Assembly: GCA_013397795.1 (NCBI GenBank)
Contig: VZTJ01005231.1
Span: 330,256 to 394,255, forward strand
Direction of reading: 5' to 3'
DNA length: 64,000 nt
Source of the DNA: Orthonyx spaldingii
Lineage: Eukaryota > Chordata > Aves > Passeriformes > Orthonychidae
Both the position numbers and the translations under genes were made by a program. The number at the start of each line of letters is the position of its first letter. Within the stretch, counting starts at the first letter, position 1. Of the stretch, positions 25,198 through 39,085 are shown piece after piece. The notes under the pieces were generated by a model. The model was not told where the DNA came from. It saw only the letters and a program-made list of their open reading frames with translations, and made no database searches.

Positions 25198-27498
25198 ACA
25201 GAGAAATTATGCTTTCAGAATGATTTCTGAAGTTGCACATAACAGATGAGTTCCTACACATAGCAAAATCATAGCAAAGCCTCACCAAGACAGAGAGGTT
25301 CACTTGGCATGTTCAGGATAATGTATCAGGTCCACCGCCAACACAGAGACTTGGTGTGTACTGGGGTAGGAGAGGGCTGAGAGGATTCCTAGATTTCAGA
25401 GATGTTGCCCATATCATCCTACTTGACACAGATGCTCTGGCTAGGACTTTATCCACAGATGCCTTTCCTTCACTTCCACTTTGTAAGTTTCCAAATTTGG
25501 TCTTACAGCTCAGGCTGCAGGAGTACCTGTTCATAAACACCTCAGATAGCAACCCTGCAAGAATAAACCCTTGCCAGAGTTTCAAGAGCCCCACTACAAA
25601 AAGGAAGGAATATCCGTCATCTGCCAACCCCTTGGAAACTGCTCTTTAATAAGAGAAATTCTAAAGTAAAACAATCTTTTCTACTAAGAAGCAGAACACG
25701 GAAATAAATCCCAAAATCTGGAGGCAAAGAGGAATTAAATACTGTTCTTTAACTTGTCCCTTGCTGAAGGATGCTCCTACATAATTTAAGGGTTCTCCTC
25801 AGTCAGGACTCCCAAGACAAGGTAAATGCAGAAAAGGATCTTAATTCCTCAGACTTTTCCCTTCTTTGAGGTGATTCTCCTTTCACAACAGGATTGCAGT
25901 TGAGTGCTTCCAGAAACTCTCTGTATTGATGGTTCAATTCAAGGCACTGACGCCTGTCTTAAGCTCCTGAGATCCTGCCTGACACAGTACCAGTATCGCA
26001 AGAACCTCACTGAAATGCCACTGCAGGGGTCCCAACTAGACCTAACCCTCTGTGTGCTGTACGCAGACAAAATCTTCTCCTAGAAGAGAGAGATGAGTAC
26101 AACTTACAGGCTCATTATGTATATCATGGAAAGTTCTATTCCAGAAATAGTCATTATAAAACTCCAAAGGAACAAACCATAGATGAGGCTACTGCTAAAG
26201 ACAAGCAAAGGCTGGCAAACCAGCCTGAGACAAAAGTTTGGATTGGAATGGCCGAATACTATTCCAAGACTATTCAAAACAGAGATATTTACCTCCTCAG
26301 CAACAAGGGAAAAACCACAGCAAAGTCAGGAAAGTGCAAAAGAAAGGAGAAAAAAAATTAGGTAAGTATAAGAAAAATAACCATCTTACAAAGTAAGGCT
26401 GGAAGAAAAGGTGTGAAATTGAGAGGGAGCAGACTAGAATGGGGCCAAATAAACTAATGTCCTGACACTCCAGTCTATTCATTGTGGAATAATCTCTCTG
26501 ATGAACTGAAGCAAAACCTCATTACCTGTAATGCTTTTGCTCAGATACCACTGTAATGAGTTCATTAACACTAGAACATCAAAACCGAAACTGAACCAAA
26601 TGCTTGATAATGTAATGCAAGGGGAAAACATTGCACAGAGAGAACAATACTTCCATTTCTATCACTGTAACAAGCCCTGAATGACTGTGTTCATGTCCTA
26701 GAGCTTACAATGTTCTGTGAGGAAGGAAAAGAAAAAAAGGGGGATGCAAAATGGAAAGAAAAAGGTTTAGGTAGAAGAAATCATGTCACAGAAAGAATGA
26801 ATAACCTTATTTTCCATTTGTAAATTAAAAACCTTTTTTAAACTGAAAATCTTTTGAAGCTAGCCATTGATGTGAACACCAAGTACTACTCAGCAAAGGG
26901 AGATTTTGCTTGTGTTTGTCAAGCATCTGATTTCTTACAGAGAATATCCAATCTCCATTGAAAATAAAGGGATATTTATACATTAATTCCAATGGAAATT
27001 TGGAAAAGGCCCTTGAATAAACTAGGAATAAACAGTTATTTTGACAATCTTGAGAAATTGGAAGGAATTATTTAAAAACCACACAAAAAACCCACATTGC
27101 TTTTGTTTATTTCCTTGCCCAACCCATCAAAAAGGATGCCAAGTGCACAAAGTTTGGTTCCATTCTTCTTGTTCTGCCTAAAGACTCTATAACCTCCAAA
27201 CCCTGAGCAAAAAGGAGGCATCCCAAAGAAAGAAAATCCTATGGAATCATGCATGGCACTTTTCTTCACACAATAAAACTACAGGGATACAAATAGCACT
27301 AAATTAAAGGTATAGCAAGCACCTTTACATTCATATATTACACTTACTAAGTGATAGGCACCAGAAGATCCTATACATTGATTCATTCCATGAAGAAAGT
27401 ACAGGCTTCAAAGTAAACTACTTTTGACATGTTGATTCAAAAAGCGCATTTGAAGAACCACCTACCAACAGCCTTCAATGAAATTCGTGAAAACACCA
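25198..27498. other. Unique DNA, no gene recognised
   Basis: Opposed open frames of 97 and 104 codons at about 25313-25649 share the same DNA and lack any domain, so neither is supported. Purine-rich stretches occur near 26325-26358 and 26720-26767. No transposon piece is recognised until the CR1 at 27.5 kb. Confidence 0.55.
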
Positions 27499-27765
27499 TG
27501 GAACAGTTTGGCATTAAAGGGACCTTGAAAACCATCCAGTTCTAACCCCCTGCCACGGACAGGGACACCCTTCACTAGACCAGGTTGCTCAGAGCCCCAT
27601 CTAACCTGGCCTTGAACACTTTCAGAGATTGGACATCCACGGCTTCTCTGGGCAACCTGTTCCAATGCACCACCACCCTCATAGTGAAGAGTTTCTTGCT
27701 AATATCTAATCTAAAACAACCCTCTTTCAGTTTAAAACCACAGAGAAAGAGGAACCTGGAAGTAT
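27499..27765 (-). mobile_element. CR1 LINE fragment, 3' end (5'-truncated)
   Basis: On the plus strand a worn terminal motif (CATGGAACAGTTTGG) leads into AAGGGACCTTGAAAACCATC, then GACAGGGACACCCTTCACTAG, CCTTGAACACTTTCAGAGATT, CTGGGCAACCTGTTCCAATG and TTTCTTGCTAATATCTAATC. This is the CR1 3' end order in reverse complement, so the element is on the minus strand. About 265 bases remain, covering the 3' UTR and the last part of the ORF. It resembles the copy at 43.5 kb closely enough in layout (GGACAG, CACTAGA.CAGGTTG, CCTAATATCT-type blocks) to suggest the same or a sister subfamily. It carries no intact frame and is inactive. Confidence 0.93.
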
Positions 27766-30100
27766 GAGAGGAGAGTTCAGGACATCAGCAAACTAGCAGC
27801 TGACAAGTTGGCTAGCTCAATTTTAATGTTTTTGTTTCTTTGTTTGGTTGGTTTCAGTGGGCATAATAAAAAAGAAAAGTATGAAGCAATGGGTATGTAT
27901 ATGAAGAACTCTTTCCAAATGGCACAGTGGGGAAAGAAACATGGACATTTATTCAATCTTTAATGTGAGGGATGCCAAAGCTGATGCTGTGGGCCATAGG
28001 AAAGCAAAAGTTTTATTTTAGTAGCAAATAAGAGATGGTTAAAAAACTGGCAGAAGCCCAAAACACCATGGGAAAGAAGGCTAAACTTACATTAGGAAAA
28101 GGAGAGAGACATGAAAGATGCAGAGATAGGAGTAACTTTGACAAAAATACAGGGTAGTAAAGTGATTTTTAAATCAACATTATGTATGAACTTAAGTGTA
28201 TTATTTTTTAGATTGTCTTCTTGCATATTACATTTTATTACATATGTGCTAAATTTGTTATTAACTTATAATTACTGAATCAGAAAGATTTAATTCAACA
28301 AGTACACTGAAAAAAACAGCACATAGTTGCATGTATTTATGCTCCCTTTATTATGAAAAATTCTACAACCTTTTGTAAACATTTCGTTTTTGTAAATGTG
28401 TGATTTTCTGTGCTGAACATTTTCCATGACTGACAGAGAAATGAGAGCTGAAGCAGAGCAGGTGTTTCTGTTTTCAGCATTCCCCCAAAATTTTCACCTA
28501 TTTGCATATTATAGCAAAAGTGTTACCGTCTCCACGGGAACAAATGTACCTTAAGAACTCCTCTTGGAAATCCATGCCTGAATTTTTCTTTGTTTAAGCA
28601 ACACAAGGAATGAGCAGAAGTAGCTCCAGTTTCTTTCATGAATAAGGCCCTTCATTCATGCTTTTCATGGTACAATATATGGAACTTTAAAAGTTTCAGT
28701 CAATAGCTTGGTCAATCAACCAAATCTGAACTCTGATATTAACAATTCAACCTTCTGAAACTAATGAGTCACATTATACCTTGCAGTAATGGTGGTTCGC
28801 TTCCCCTAAAAATGTAATCTGAGGTTAGTTAAGTCATTTGAAATCAAAAAGCAGAAATAAATCCATATGAGTTTTTGGGAAATAGACACTGCACAACGTA
28901 ACAGGCTTTGCATATTTAGATAATTGAGCTGCTCCATGGCTACTATTGTGCCCTCACACCGCACTGCTGCCTGCAAACACAGGTTTGGCATCTAAAGGAA
29001 GGAACATGTGGGACAAAAGTATAGAAAAGGTAGATTGAATAATCTGTGATCTAGTCAGAACTATTATAACAGGAAAGTTTGTCCAGTACATTTTGGTGCA
29101 AGTTGGAACAATATTCATGCTTTCATACTTTACAAGTGGGATTACACACAAGTGAGTACCAGTATTTTCATTAAAAACACTCCAAATTAGGCAACAACAA
29201 GAATTTTTACAAGCTTGTTCAAATTTCAGCAGGATGCTTTGCATTTTAAATCTAAAAAAGACAAAAATTAGAAACAATCAAGTAAATTATTTTTCATCTG
29301 GTTTTAGTCTTTTACAAACACTTAAAATTTCCTGAAAAATAAATGGAAGGTTTAATTTCTCATCAAATAACTATATTCAAAACATCATAGCTTCATCCAT
29401 TTTAAAGTTCAGCTGACAAATATAAAACCTGTTCAATCCAGTCTAAATTCCCTTTCCAAATTTAGTAACAGCGAACAAAGTTATTCAAATAGTTATATCA
29501 GTCCAAAACATTCTGAATGAAAAATAGCCTTCACCAACTTTGCAGAGATCATCCCATTTACAGTGTTTTCCCTTTGTTTCTGAATCTGATTATCTCCATA
29601 CACCTGTTTCAGATTAAAAGTGGTGTAACACCACAGTCAAAACAACAATCAGTAATGCTGCTGACTCTTTCTCTGGTTTGAATGGTTTCAATGGGCCTGC
29701 TAAAATAAAAAAAAGAATGAGATGATATTGTCCTTTAGACAGCTTACATTGGACACTCTACAAGAGACAAACTGTTTTATACCAATGAAAAAAGAGCTAA
29801 GATTATATTTTGATAAAAATTGTAGTGAAATTCATACCTACTGGTGTATGTTGAAAGAGAGAGGGTAAGAATGGTAAGCTAACTTTTATCTTGTTCAGTT
29901 CTGCCACTGTATGAGCATCTTTCTTTTCTACAGGCAGGTTCTGTGTCTTACGTCCTACTGCTTAAGAAGTTTAGCATTTAGATGGCCATACCCTGCTGCC
30001 CTTAAGTATTTAGGGCCATACATCACCATTTTTAGAAGCCATGTGTCTGTGCCACAGAAAGGGACTACATGATGGCACAGTTACTCTAAGCAGTAAAAAG

Positions 30101-30119
30101 GTCCCCTGTATGTACCAAA
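30101..30119 (+). repeat. Dispersed direct repeat, copy 1
   Basis: The 19-mer GTCCCCTGTATGTACCAAA occurs here and again at 31339-31357 in the same orientation. Similarity continues for about eight bases to the right (CAGGGAA versus GCAGAGAA) and then stops. The flanks are otherwise unrelated. The origin is unknown: chance, a small transposition footprint or a duplicated binding site. Confidence 0.85.
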
Positions 30120-31338
30120 CAGGGAATATGCCTTGGATTGTGACCCACAGGGTTTCTGGTTACATTGTTAAATGTAGCCAGTGCCAAGTTAGATTCCTTC
30201 TCCACACACAGGACCATACACAGGTACAGGCATTAGATCCTCTCACCAGGTAAAAAGGAGTCACCATCCCACAAGTCCTAATTTTCTGCTTCGAGCCCCT
30301 GAAAAGGGCTGTGGGCATGTCCAATACCCTAATGGCTTCTGATGTCAAACATATGGGAATAAGGCAGTCAAATCCAATTCAAAAACTGAGAGGACCCAGA
30401 TGTTCTGGGGTCTCCCAGGGAGCCTCAAAGTCCAATAATTTATAAACTTCCCATACCAAGATACTTTTGACAAGATAAATCTGTTCAGATGAAGATGTCT
30501 GAATGACTGTTTGTGGAAAGCCAGAACTACAACTGCCACACACAGGGTAAGTATGCGAAATACAAATAATAAAAGGGATATCTGACCCAGCAAGTGTGGT
30601 AACAGCAGATACTTAGGGTCATCAGCACTCAACAGCAGCATTCACACACAAAGCAGCTGACTTATGACATCCAAATCAATATATTCACAACTCATAACAA
30701 CACACCACTCATTCTTCTGAACTAGAGAATGATATTCAAAAAAGCTCAGATCCTTCTCCCATACTCAGTTGGAGACCATGAATTATTTAATTTCTTGGAT
30801 GCCTTTGTGTGTGTAGCAGGGGGACCTAGTTTTCTTTTGGCTTGACAGTTATATCATGTTGTATTTTTCTCTCCCAAAGCCTTCATGCAGCTTTTGATGT
30901 GAAAGCTTAGCTTTCTGTAGACAACTGCTATTTCAAATTAAAAGCTGCATGAGTTGTTGACAATATAAGACTTTATATTTAATTCTCCCTTCATAGTTCA
31001 CAAAATGTCTATTTCTATCGTTCATTCCATGTTACTTCATAGAGAAGATTACTATTGCAGCATACACCCATCAAAGCCATCTTTCTCATCAACAAAACGT
31101 TGTTTGTAGCAGCCACACATCAATGAAATTTCTTCAAGCCTGTGACTGTTGCTTTTTCATAATTATATTTTCTAATCCCCCTTTACACACGAGAGCTCAA
31201 TTCACTTCCTGGTACAATGCATTAGCATCCTCTTCAAATCCATTAGCAGTACCACAAGAATCACAGCATCTCTCCCTCTTCAAAATATTATGTTATTAAG
31301 TTACCATACCATAAGGCTGAAGACTATGAATATTTTAA

Positions 31339-31357
31339 GTCCCCTGTATGTACCAAA
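31339..31357 (+). repeat. Dispersed direct repeat, copy 2
   Basis: Second exact occurrence of the 19-mer found at 30101-30119, 1238 bases further on and in direct orientation. The right flank shows one indel and one mismatch against copy 1 before similarity ends. Confidence 0.85.
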
Positions 31358-34300
31358 GCAGAGAAATCAATCCTAGTCTTTTACCATATTGGCAATATTC
31401 TAAGACACACTTATGGGCTTCGTTAAACTTGTGTTGCTGGCACAAAAATATATGGCACATTTAATAAAGAGATTTAATACATAATATGATGGCAACAGCA
31501 TAATCTCTCTGGTCATTTTCAGCCCATAACACTCAATAGTGGGTGACCACAGACTACCATCCAGCTAAGCCAGGCCCAATATTCCAAACACATTCAGTAA
31601 AACAAAACAAATTAATTTAACGAGCTGCTGTTAGGAATATTAGGTGCCAATGATATTATCAAAACAACTAGTAGGATGTTTCAAAATGCTTCATAGAGTC
31701 TATAAGTGAGTTGACATACTACAGACCTTTTGGGTTTTGTTTTGTCCCATTCCCCCAAAAAATAACATTTGTTTTGAAGCATTTGAGGCATTTTCCTGAA
31801 TCAATTCTCACATGTTCATACTAAAATTTATTTAGCTTTTTTGAGTTAATGGTAAAATCTGCATTGGAATGAATGGGGCAAAACCCATGGATTAACCTGA
31901 TTTGCACCCTTTGCAAGAACACGTCCAAAACAAGCTTGACAACCCGATGTCTAGCAGCACAAGGGCAGCAGATGCAGTTAGTTAATTCCCAGCTCTCACA
32001 GACTCCACCAGCAACAAATTCCAGAACTTTTTCAAAGGCATCAGCAAAAAAGAGACCTCTTCTAGAGATTTTTCCATGCCTGAAATCCAGGTGGGTTTAC
32101 ATATGGGTTTTGAAATTTCTTGGGTGGCTTATGGAGCCTCTATGTTTCAGTCTAAGAGCTCTGATTCAACAAAAAACACATGCAACAGCAGCCAGCTCTT
32201 AATGTTGTTCTAATGCATACCCCTGCAATGATTTTGAGGCATTTTGCTTGTAAGTAACCAATCTCCCAGTGCAAAGAGTGCTGGTGAAGCCAGCATAGGG
32301 TATGCGGGCAAAAAGCAGCACAGAAACTCATGCCACAGCATAGACCTGTCCTTTCATTTTATCGTCTCCATTCCAAACCCAAGGCTTATTTCATTTCACC
32401 AGCTTTACCAGCATGAGATACCCTTTATTTTTAATCATTTTTCTACCACTTTCACTATTTCAGATGCCACATTTTGTCATCTTCCTGCTGTATCCAGGAA
32501 ATGCTTCTAAAAAGCTTAAAACAACAGTGAAGAAAAGCCCCATACATTAAGTAGTTCTACACAAAATATTTATGCAAGATAATTCCCACTCTCAGACACA
32601 GAAACAATTTTTTCAGAGTGGTGGTCTTTCCTTCTCAGTTTTACAGCTGACATGCTTGAAGCACATTAAGGGTGAGCAATTTGCCTCATTAGACCATTTG
32701 CATCCGACCGAATTTGAACCATTCAGATTTCCAGCAGTCTGCAATACCTGTTAAGCTACAGTTATGGGTCTGGCATGCATTAGGTTCCTACAAAACAGCA
32801 ATGCTTCTGCTGCACAAGATGACTGTTATCAAAACAGATGCTGACGTACCAAAATCAGCAGGAATTCCTCAACTAAGAATAGCCAAATGCTCTCTCATAG
32901 GAAAACTGCCTTTCTTGTGCTGTCTGTATCCTTCTTTGGAGTACAACCATGTGGAGACTCCATAAAATAAATAGGATCAGTTATTTATTCATTCATTTTA
33001 TTTAGATAGTAAAGTCATCTACATCATATTTGAAATTGTATCAGTAGCTGCATCTGATACAAAAGTAAGGACTTTTGTAGCATTGTATGAAGGTTCTGTC
33101 TAGATGCAAATGTGCAGACTACCAGCCAGGAAAATTAGCCACGGGCCAAAGACATAAACCACTGAACAAATAACTGGAATAGAAATATGATGTCAGGGTT
33201 TAGGGGATTGAGTCACTGTTTCATTACATTTGAATTAACTTCCCCAAATTCTGAGAGTACTGGATGCAAAGGGTTTCTATTTATCACCTCTAATTTACTA
33301 TTACAAATTGCACATGAATCAGTGGTGTCTGCTGACTAAAAGAGAGCATGTGAGCAAGTAATCAGCAGTGCAGTTCCCAATAATCAGCCAGATCAGCCCC
33401 CATCAAAGTACAGAAACTAGAGCTCATCAAATTCTGTGCTTTCCTCCCATTTCTCTTCTGCAGGGCCTGGGTGAGACAGCAGCCACAGCATGAGACAGTA
33501 ACCTCACTAGCTAGCATTAACAATAATAAATATGCAAAAAACCCCCTCTTTCCACTCTTCTCAGTATAAGGCATACAGAATTCAAAGATATTCCTGTTAT
33601 TAAAGCCATAACATACTATAAAAGAATGAAACAGGAAAAGAGTTGGAAGCAGCATGGAACAATCCAGTGGTGACTCACAGTGGGAGTTATCAAAGCTGCT
33701 CAGTAGGTGAATCAGTTACCTGAACTGGGTAACTGAGTCTGGTCAGAAAAAAATCCTCTTTATATCCAGGTACTGCAAGGATTTGTAAATAATTTGGTAA
33801 AGCACAAGCGCTCAATGGTGTACACTGCCTTTACAGCCTTTGTATGTTTACTCAGCAGGCATATTTACTTTCACATATACATATGTTTTGATCTTGGAAG
33901 AGCAGTTGCTACTTTTGTAGCTTTAAAATGTTTTGTGACTCTTACTGACAAACACGATGCATGCTGTGTAAGAAAGATTCACTTAATGGGGTTGATAACC
34001 TACAGACCAGCTCTGTCATAATTCATATCTTGTAGTGGTTTGGTAAGAATCAAGACAATCACCCTGAAACAGAGTTTGGTCTGTAGAACTTCATGACAGT
34101 CTGTCTTTCACAATGTTGCAGTATCATGAATACTGGAGTCCTTTCCTTTGAGAACACAACCATCTCTCCAAACATTGGCTAACGAAGCATTTGTCATTGC
34201 AATAAGACTGAGAAATAGGTCACCATTATACAAAGAGGGAAAAATGAGGCCTGAAAGGGTCTGTCAGCATTTTAGGCATAAAAGAACAACTGCTAACAGA

Positions 34301-37249
34301 GAAGGTCAATAGAGTGACTCTCATTTACTAAGTTTACTGAACCCCCCCATTATCTCTAGACACATTTTTCACATCTAGTTGACCAGATGGCTCTGACAGA
34401 GTACCACCATGAATTAACTTTTCAGCTGCACAGTTACCTGTACAACAAACCTCAGCAGTGGACCAACCATTCATGTGCTTCACGTACCCAAAAAATCTGA
34501 CACATTCAGGGTGTATCCTGTGCATTATGTGTGTCTGTGCAACTTCAGATCTAGATGCATCATTGGCACACCAGGCAGCATAATTTTGGAAGTGTTCAGC
34601 ATGTCAGCTTTGGGATTTTCAATCTTATATGCAGAGCAGCAAATTCAAAATGCAGAGACTTAAGTTCTGCCCTGGTTTAATCGTTCACTCACTATCTGGC
34701 CACCTTCACATCTTTTCCACTCACTCTTCTTCTGGCCTTTTTTTCCCACTAAGAACTTCATGAAGTAGGAACCACCCTTTTCCTTGGGTTCCTGGCATGC
34801 AGGACAAGGAGCTAGGGCTCATCTGAGCATTTACTGAGCTGCCTTCTGATACAAATCAATGGTATGAACTAAGTGCAAAGCTGACAGAAATCACTTTACC
34901 TTGTGATCGCCTAACGGGACTCAGGTATCTGCCTGCCTCTGCCTCATTCTCGGCACAAGTTACACAAGACACTCAACCGCCTATGTGCAGGTGTCATGGG
35001 CTGTTTCAGATGTCAAAGTGATGTTTGTAGGTGTCACACAGTATCTTACACTGCTTTTACCTACCTCTCCCAGATAGGATGCCCTTCCCATGCACCCAGT
35101 GTTGTATTTCACAGACCCATGCAGGTGGCTCAGATACCATTGGAGACCACCGTTCATGGTTAGGAAATGGAGAGACTGCTGGAATATTGCCATTCAGTTA
35201 CATCAGAAAAACATGAGAGAGACCCTACAGAGTCCTTTCTAGTAGTGTGCTAATATCTTATTTTCTCTTGTTTTCCCTATTTGGCATGCAAGTGAAATAG
35301 CATTTAATTAACACTATATTGTAAATCATTATTGAAACCTTACTTGTTAAGTACTTTGAAGGAGAAATGAACCAGGTAAACATTAGTGCCACTCTCTTCT
35401 CCAGGTCTTATTTTCAGTAGACCATGGCTTGGTAAACAAGAACTTTTGTACCTATTCTCACTCTTTCAAAACACAAAGACAGACATAAAGGTATAGATCT
35501 TTTGAAAGTATTTAGACATCCAACCACTCTGTGTTCCACGCTTTGGAAATCCCAGGCCCCCTTGAAGTTGTGGTTATTGATCACCCATTGTGCAGACAAA
35601 TGATTTGTAGACATGTGCTGCAAGTCAAATCAGGGTTAAAAATAAACACTGACTTTCAGAGGACAACTTAAACTAGCTCACTGAACAGATTAACAGTCCA
35701 TGGCCCAACAAAAAGTTGTATCAGCGCAACTGACAGGGCAGGAGACTGGTTTGGAGGTGTGACTGAGCAGCTGCAGCTGGTGTGCCTCAAATTTGAATCT
35801 CCTCTTCAAGGTACTGAAGCTTTGAGCATACCTGAAAAAGTCTGGCTCCTGGTTCTTTACAAAAAATGTGCAGATTTTTCCAAGTGTAATAGCAAATTAT
35901 GAAATCAAAGAAAGCTTCTCAGAGCATGATTGCAGCAAATAGCATGAATGCATTAAGATGGTATTTCCAATGAAAAGGAACACTGTGATTAACAGCATTC
36001 GGCATGAATCATATGAGTCTGGTAAAAGGGAAATTAATAAAATTAGGTCTTGTGGTTTTTTTCCTGTCTCCTTCTTATTTCAGTATAAGTCTCTCACATA
36101 AAGTAAAAAATCAAGAAGGTAGGAAAAACTGAAAATGAAAAAGTCTAATCTTACAAAATAGGTGAAGTTTCTGGAAGTTTATCATACTTTGCACATACTA
36201 AAGAAGATAAACTTTCAAGGAAATACAAGCTGCCTTTCTGTGCTCTTTGAACTTAATTGAACTTAAATGAGTGTAACTATGAAGATACAATATAGGAGGA
36301 TTAGTTTTCCACAGGTTCATTTATTAGCAGCATGCTGCAATTATCAACAAGGTGAATCAATAAGCATGAAGTACACAGGGCTGCCTATGTCTGACTAATA
36401 CAGAACAAGTTCTCTTGCACTCGGAGCCAAGGAATGCCATGCCTTTGCGCAGGTCTTCAACTCACTGTCCTACATCAGTGCCAAAAACATCCACTCCTTG
36501 CAAAATGGATGACTTATTCAAAACCAGTTTGTTAACAGGCAAATTCCTGTGTTAGAGGGGGGAGTTTTCAAAGCAGAGCTAAGGATTCCATGCCTTTGCC
36601 AACAAACACTGTAGCAAGTGGGAATTAATCTCATTAATTTTAGTGGCTTTGTTTCAAGTCCTTAATGATGAGAGGACTTATTCTATCTTCAGTTAAGATA
36701 TACGTCACTTTAGTCATCATGATCTGGCTAAATGGTAAGAGCAATAATGCATTAGTAGTGTAGTAGCTCACCCACTCTTTTCACACCAGCAACAAGAAAC
36801 GCTTTTACTTATCCAGAAAGCCACCACAAGATATTCTCCAGAAACTGCCATGCACATGTGATTTGATCTTATAAGTGGTCCTAAAGGAAGAAGGACAGTG
36901 ACATTCAATAATTACTTTGCATTTCAGTCACACACCCCAATAATTCTTAAAACAAGCTAAGTCTAGCCCAGCATCCATTTCAATATTTGTACAGCTATGT
37001 ACAGTGTCCTAATTTTCCCTTAGCTCTGGTCCTGCACACAGTATTGTAGCAAGGGATTCATCCTTACAGTGCTTTCGTTTACAGGTCTTCCACAACCTGG
37101 AAGGCCACACCAAGACACTCACAAACACCACCCACAGCTTGTGTGGGGTTTTCCTTGCAGTCCAGCTACAGTGAGGGAAGGTGAGACAGATGTAGTCCTT
37201 CAGGCTCTAGTGAAAAATGCTAAGCAAAAGCATACGAGTTTTACCTCTA

Positions 37250-37537
37250 GAGACCACCAACAGGAGGTGAGGAACTGGAAAGAAGCAGCACCAGGGTAAG
37301 TTTGGATTAGGCATTAGGAGAAGAAGGAGAACGTTCCTTACTGAGAAGTAGTTGGTCACAGGACCCTCAGCAAATGGGTCGTGTCATCAAACCTGCCAGA
37401 GTTCAAAGAACATCTGGAGGATTCTCTTAGCCATGAGATTAGTCCTGTAAGGAGCAGGACTCAATGATTGAGTTGAACTCAATGATCCTTATGGATCCCC
37501 TCCAACTTGATATATCTTATGATTCAATGATTAACTC
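37250..37537 (+). mobile_element. CR1 LINE fragment, 3' end (5'-truncated)
   Basis: In plus orientation the CR1 3' end blocks appear in order: GGAACTGGAAAGAAGCAGCA, TTTGGATTAGGCATTAGGAG, CTGCCAGAGTTCAAAGAACA, CCTGTAAGGAGCAGGACTC, CTCAATGATCCTTATGGATC, CCCCTCCAACTTGATATATC, and a worn terminal ATGATTCAATGA. The first block corresponds to the part just before the conserved GGATATTAGG segment, so the CR1 match begins around 37250. A splice-donor-like GGGTAAGT at about 37292 and the open frame ending there belong to this element and should not be read as a host exon. The copy is diverged and inactive; it retains the C-terminal coding remnant and the 3' UTR. Confidence 0.88.
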
Positions 37538-39049
37538 AGGTATCCTGATGTAACCTGTAAGTTTGTTTATTCACTGCAGACAAAGACAAGCTTCTCTAGG
37601 CTGACAATAAAGTATCTGATTTTCCCATTAGCCTTTGATATATGTTAAAGTAAAGGAAATAATTATTTACTCCAAGAATATAGCGAAAGTAGGCTAAGTG
37701 TGTCATAAAATTAGGCTTTTGCTGGTTGCAGCTCCTTCATCCTACTGAAAATATATACCACATTTGCTACATTACACAGGTCTATATATACTCCTGATCC
37801 TAAATGTGAGCACTCTTCATTGCAATCACAAACCATAAGAAGTTTCAACATTCCCAAGTTGTAAGAGACCTTTCTAAATAATGTTAGCTTCCCTCTTCCA
37901 AAGAGCAAGTCACATTCTGTAGTCTTCCCTACAAGTTCACAGGCAGTGGTAGCCAAACATAACCAAAAGTTGACATCACATTCTTGAAGAGCTTTAGAAC
38001 CAAATTTAGAAGTCAGTCAGTCTGCACCTCTCTCTCAGCTTTTATGTTGTGATGTCCTTACATACATTTGGTGAGGCAAAATTCTTGCACATGAAGGGAT
38101 ATATACACATTCTTGGACCAAACCAAATCAACAGTACCCCCTGCCTACTAACCAGCTAACTAAATCAAATCTCTGAGACTCCTTATTCCTCCTCCTCATT
38201 TTTTTAAAATGATATCAGGAAGTGCATTAGGTGTTTTGAGAAATGTTTGGGGCATTTTATCAAAGAGACAAATTGCTGAATTTGTACCAAACGTTATTTT
38301 ACAGTGGATTTCCACAGAAGCCTAGCAAATGTTAAGTTTAACATCAGCCACTTATCATATGTGAGTTACCCTGCTCCCAGAGGATACACTAGAGGAGGCA
38401 TTGAGTCTAATTAAATATTCATTTGTTTGCAGCATAAGTTCAAAAGCAGAAAGAGTTTTTTGGTAACATATTGGCAGTGGACCACGTTAGAGAATTGAAT
38501 AGATTTTAAACTGCTGTTCCAATGCCTTTACAGTGCAGTTGCCTTACAATAATCAACACAGAGTTTGGTAAGTCTATATCATATTAGTTATATTGCAAAT
38601 GGAACAACTGACTCTCAAGCTTTTTTTTGTTTTGTTTTTTAATGAGCTTAGAGCATCCAATCAAATAGCGGCCAGACCATGAAAAGATGGGACAAAAAGA
38701 CAAAAAACATCCACAATTATCTTAATCAGGATATCTGTATCAAGACTTCACAGAAGAGTACTTGAGATACTTATGTAAAGCCCATTCAAGGTGTTTGACC
38801 ATTCTAGTGTCTGTTTTACTCTTCTGAGCCAGTCTTGTCTCATTGTAGTTCATCACTTATTATTTTTTGTTGTATTGCATAACTTTCCAATTTGCTCTGA
38901 AAAAAACCCCAATAAACTCCATACATTTTCAGTATATATATTTTCATAATCCTCTGACCTTTATTAGACATCTAGCAAGTGAGTCACAAAAATAAATCTG
39001 TCTTAAGAAAATTTGACAATTAACAAATGATCCTGACTTCAGTACAGAT

Positions 39050-39085
39050 AAAAGTCAAAATTAAAAAAAAAAAAAAAGTCAAAAT
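39050..39085 (+). repeat. 12-bp direct repeat flanking a 15-A run
   Basis: AAAAGTCAAAAT occurs at 39050-39061 and 39074-39085 with a run of A between. The second copy's leading A belong to the run. The arrangement mimics a target-site duplication around a bare poly(A), but no retrotransposed body is present, so slippage or a 24-bp local duplication is more likely. Confidence 0.7.

Larger units (their letters stand above)
27766..37249. other. Unique DNA, no gene recognised
   Basis: About 9.5 kb without a recognised gene or transposon. A T/G-rich run sits at 27829-27857, and a long exact direct repeat (30101-30119 and 31339-31357) is described separately. Open frames up to about 109 codons have no domain. 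The block around 35900-36740 is rich in AT words such as TTAATC and CATTAATTTTAG and lacks repeats. It could be conserved regulatory DNA, but that is a guess. Confidence 0.55.

Noticed and set aside
25313..25649. Opposed frames of 104 and 97 codons
   Set aside because: They share the same DNA and neither looks like a known protein; dual openness is expected when one strand is stop-poor.
37069..37299. Possible host exon with acceptor-like TTTACAG at 37084 and donor-like GGGTAAGT at 37292
   Set aside because: The right part, including the donor-like site, matches the CR1 sequence that precedes the GGATATTAGG-type block, so the open frame runs into a CR1 remnant and is not an independent exon.
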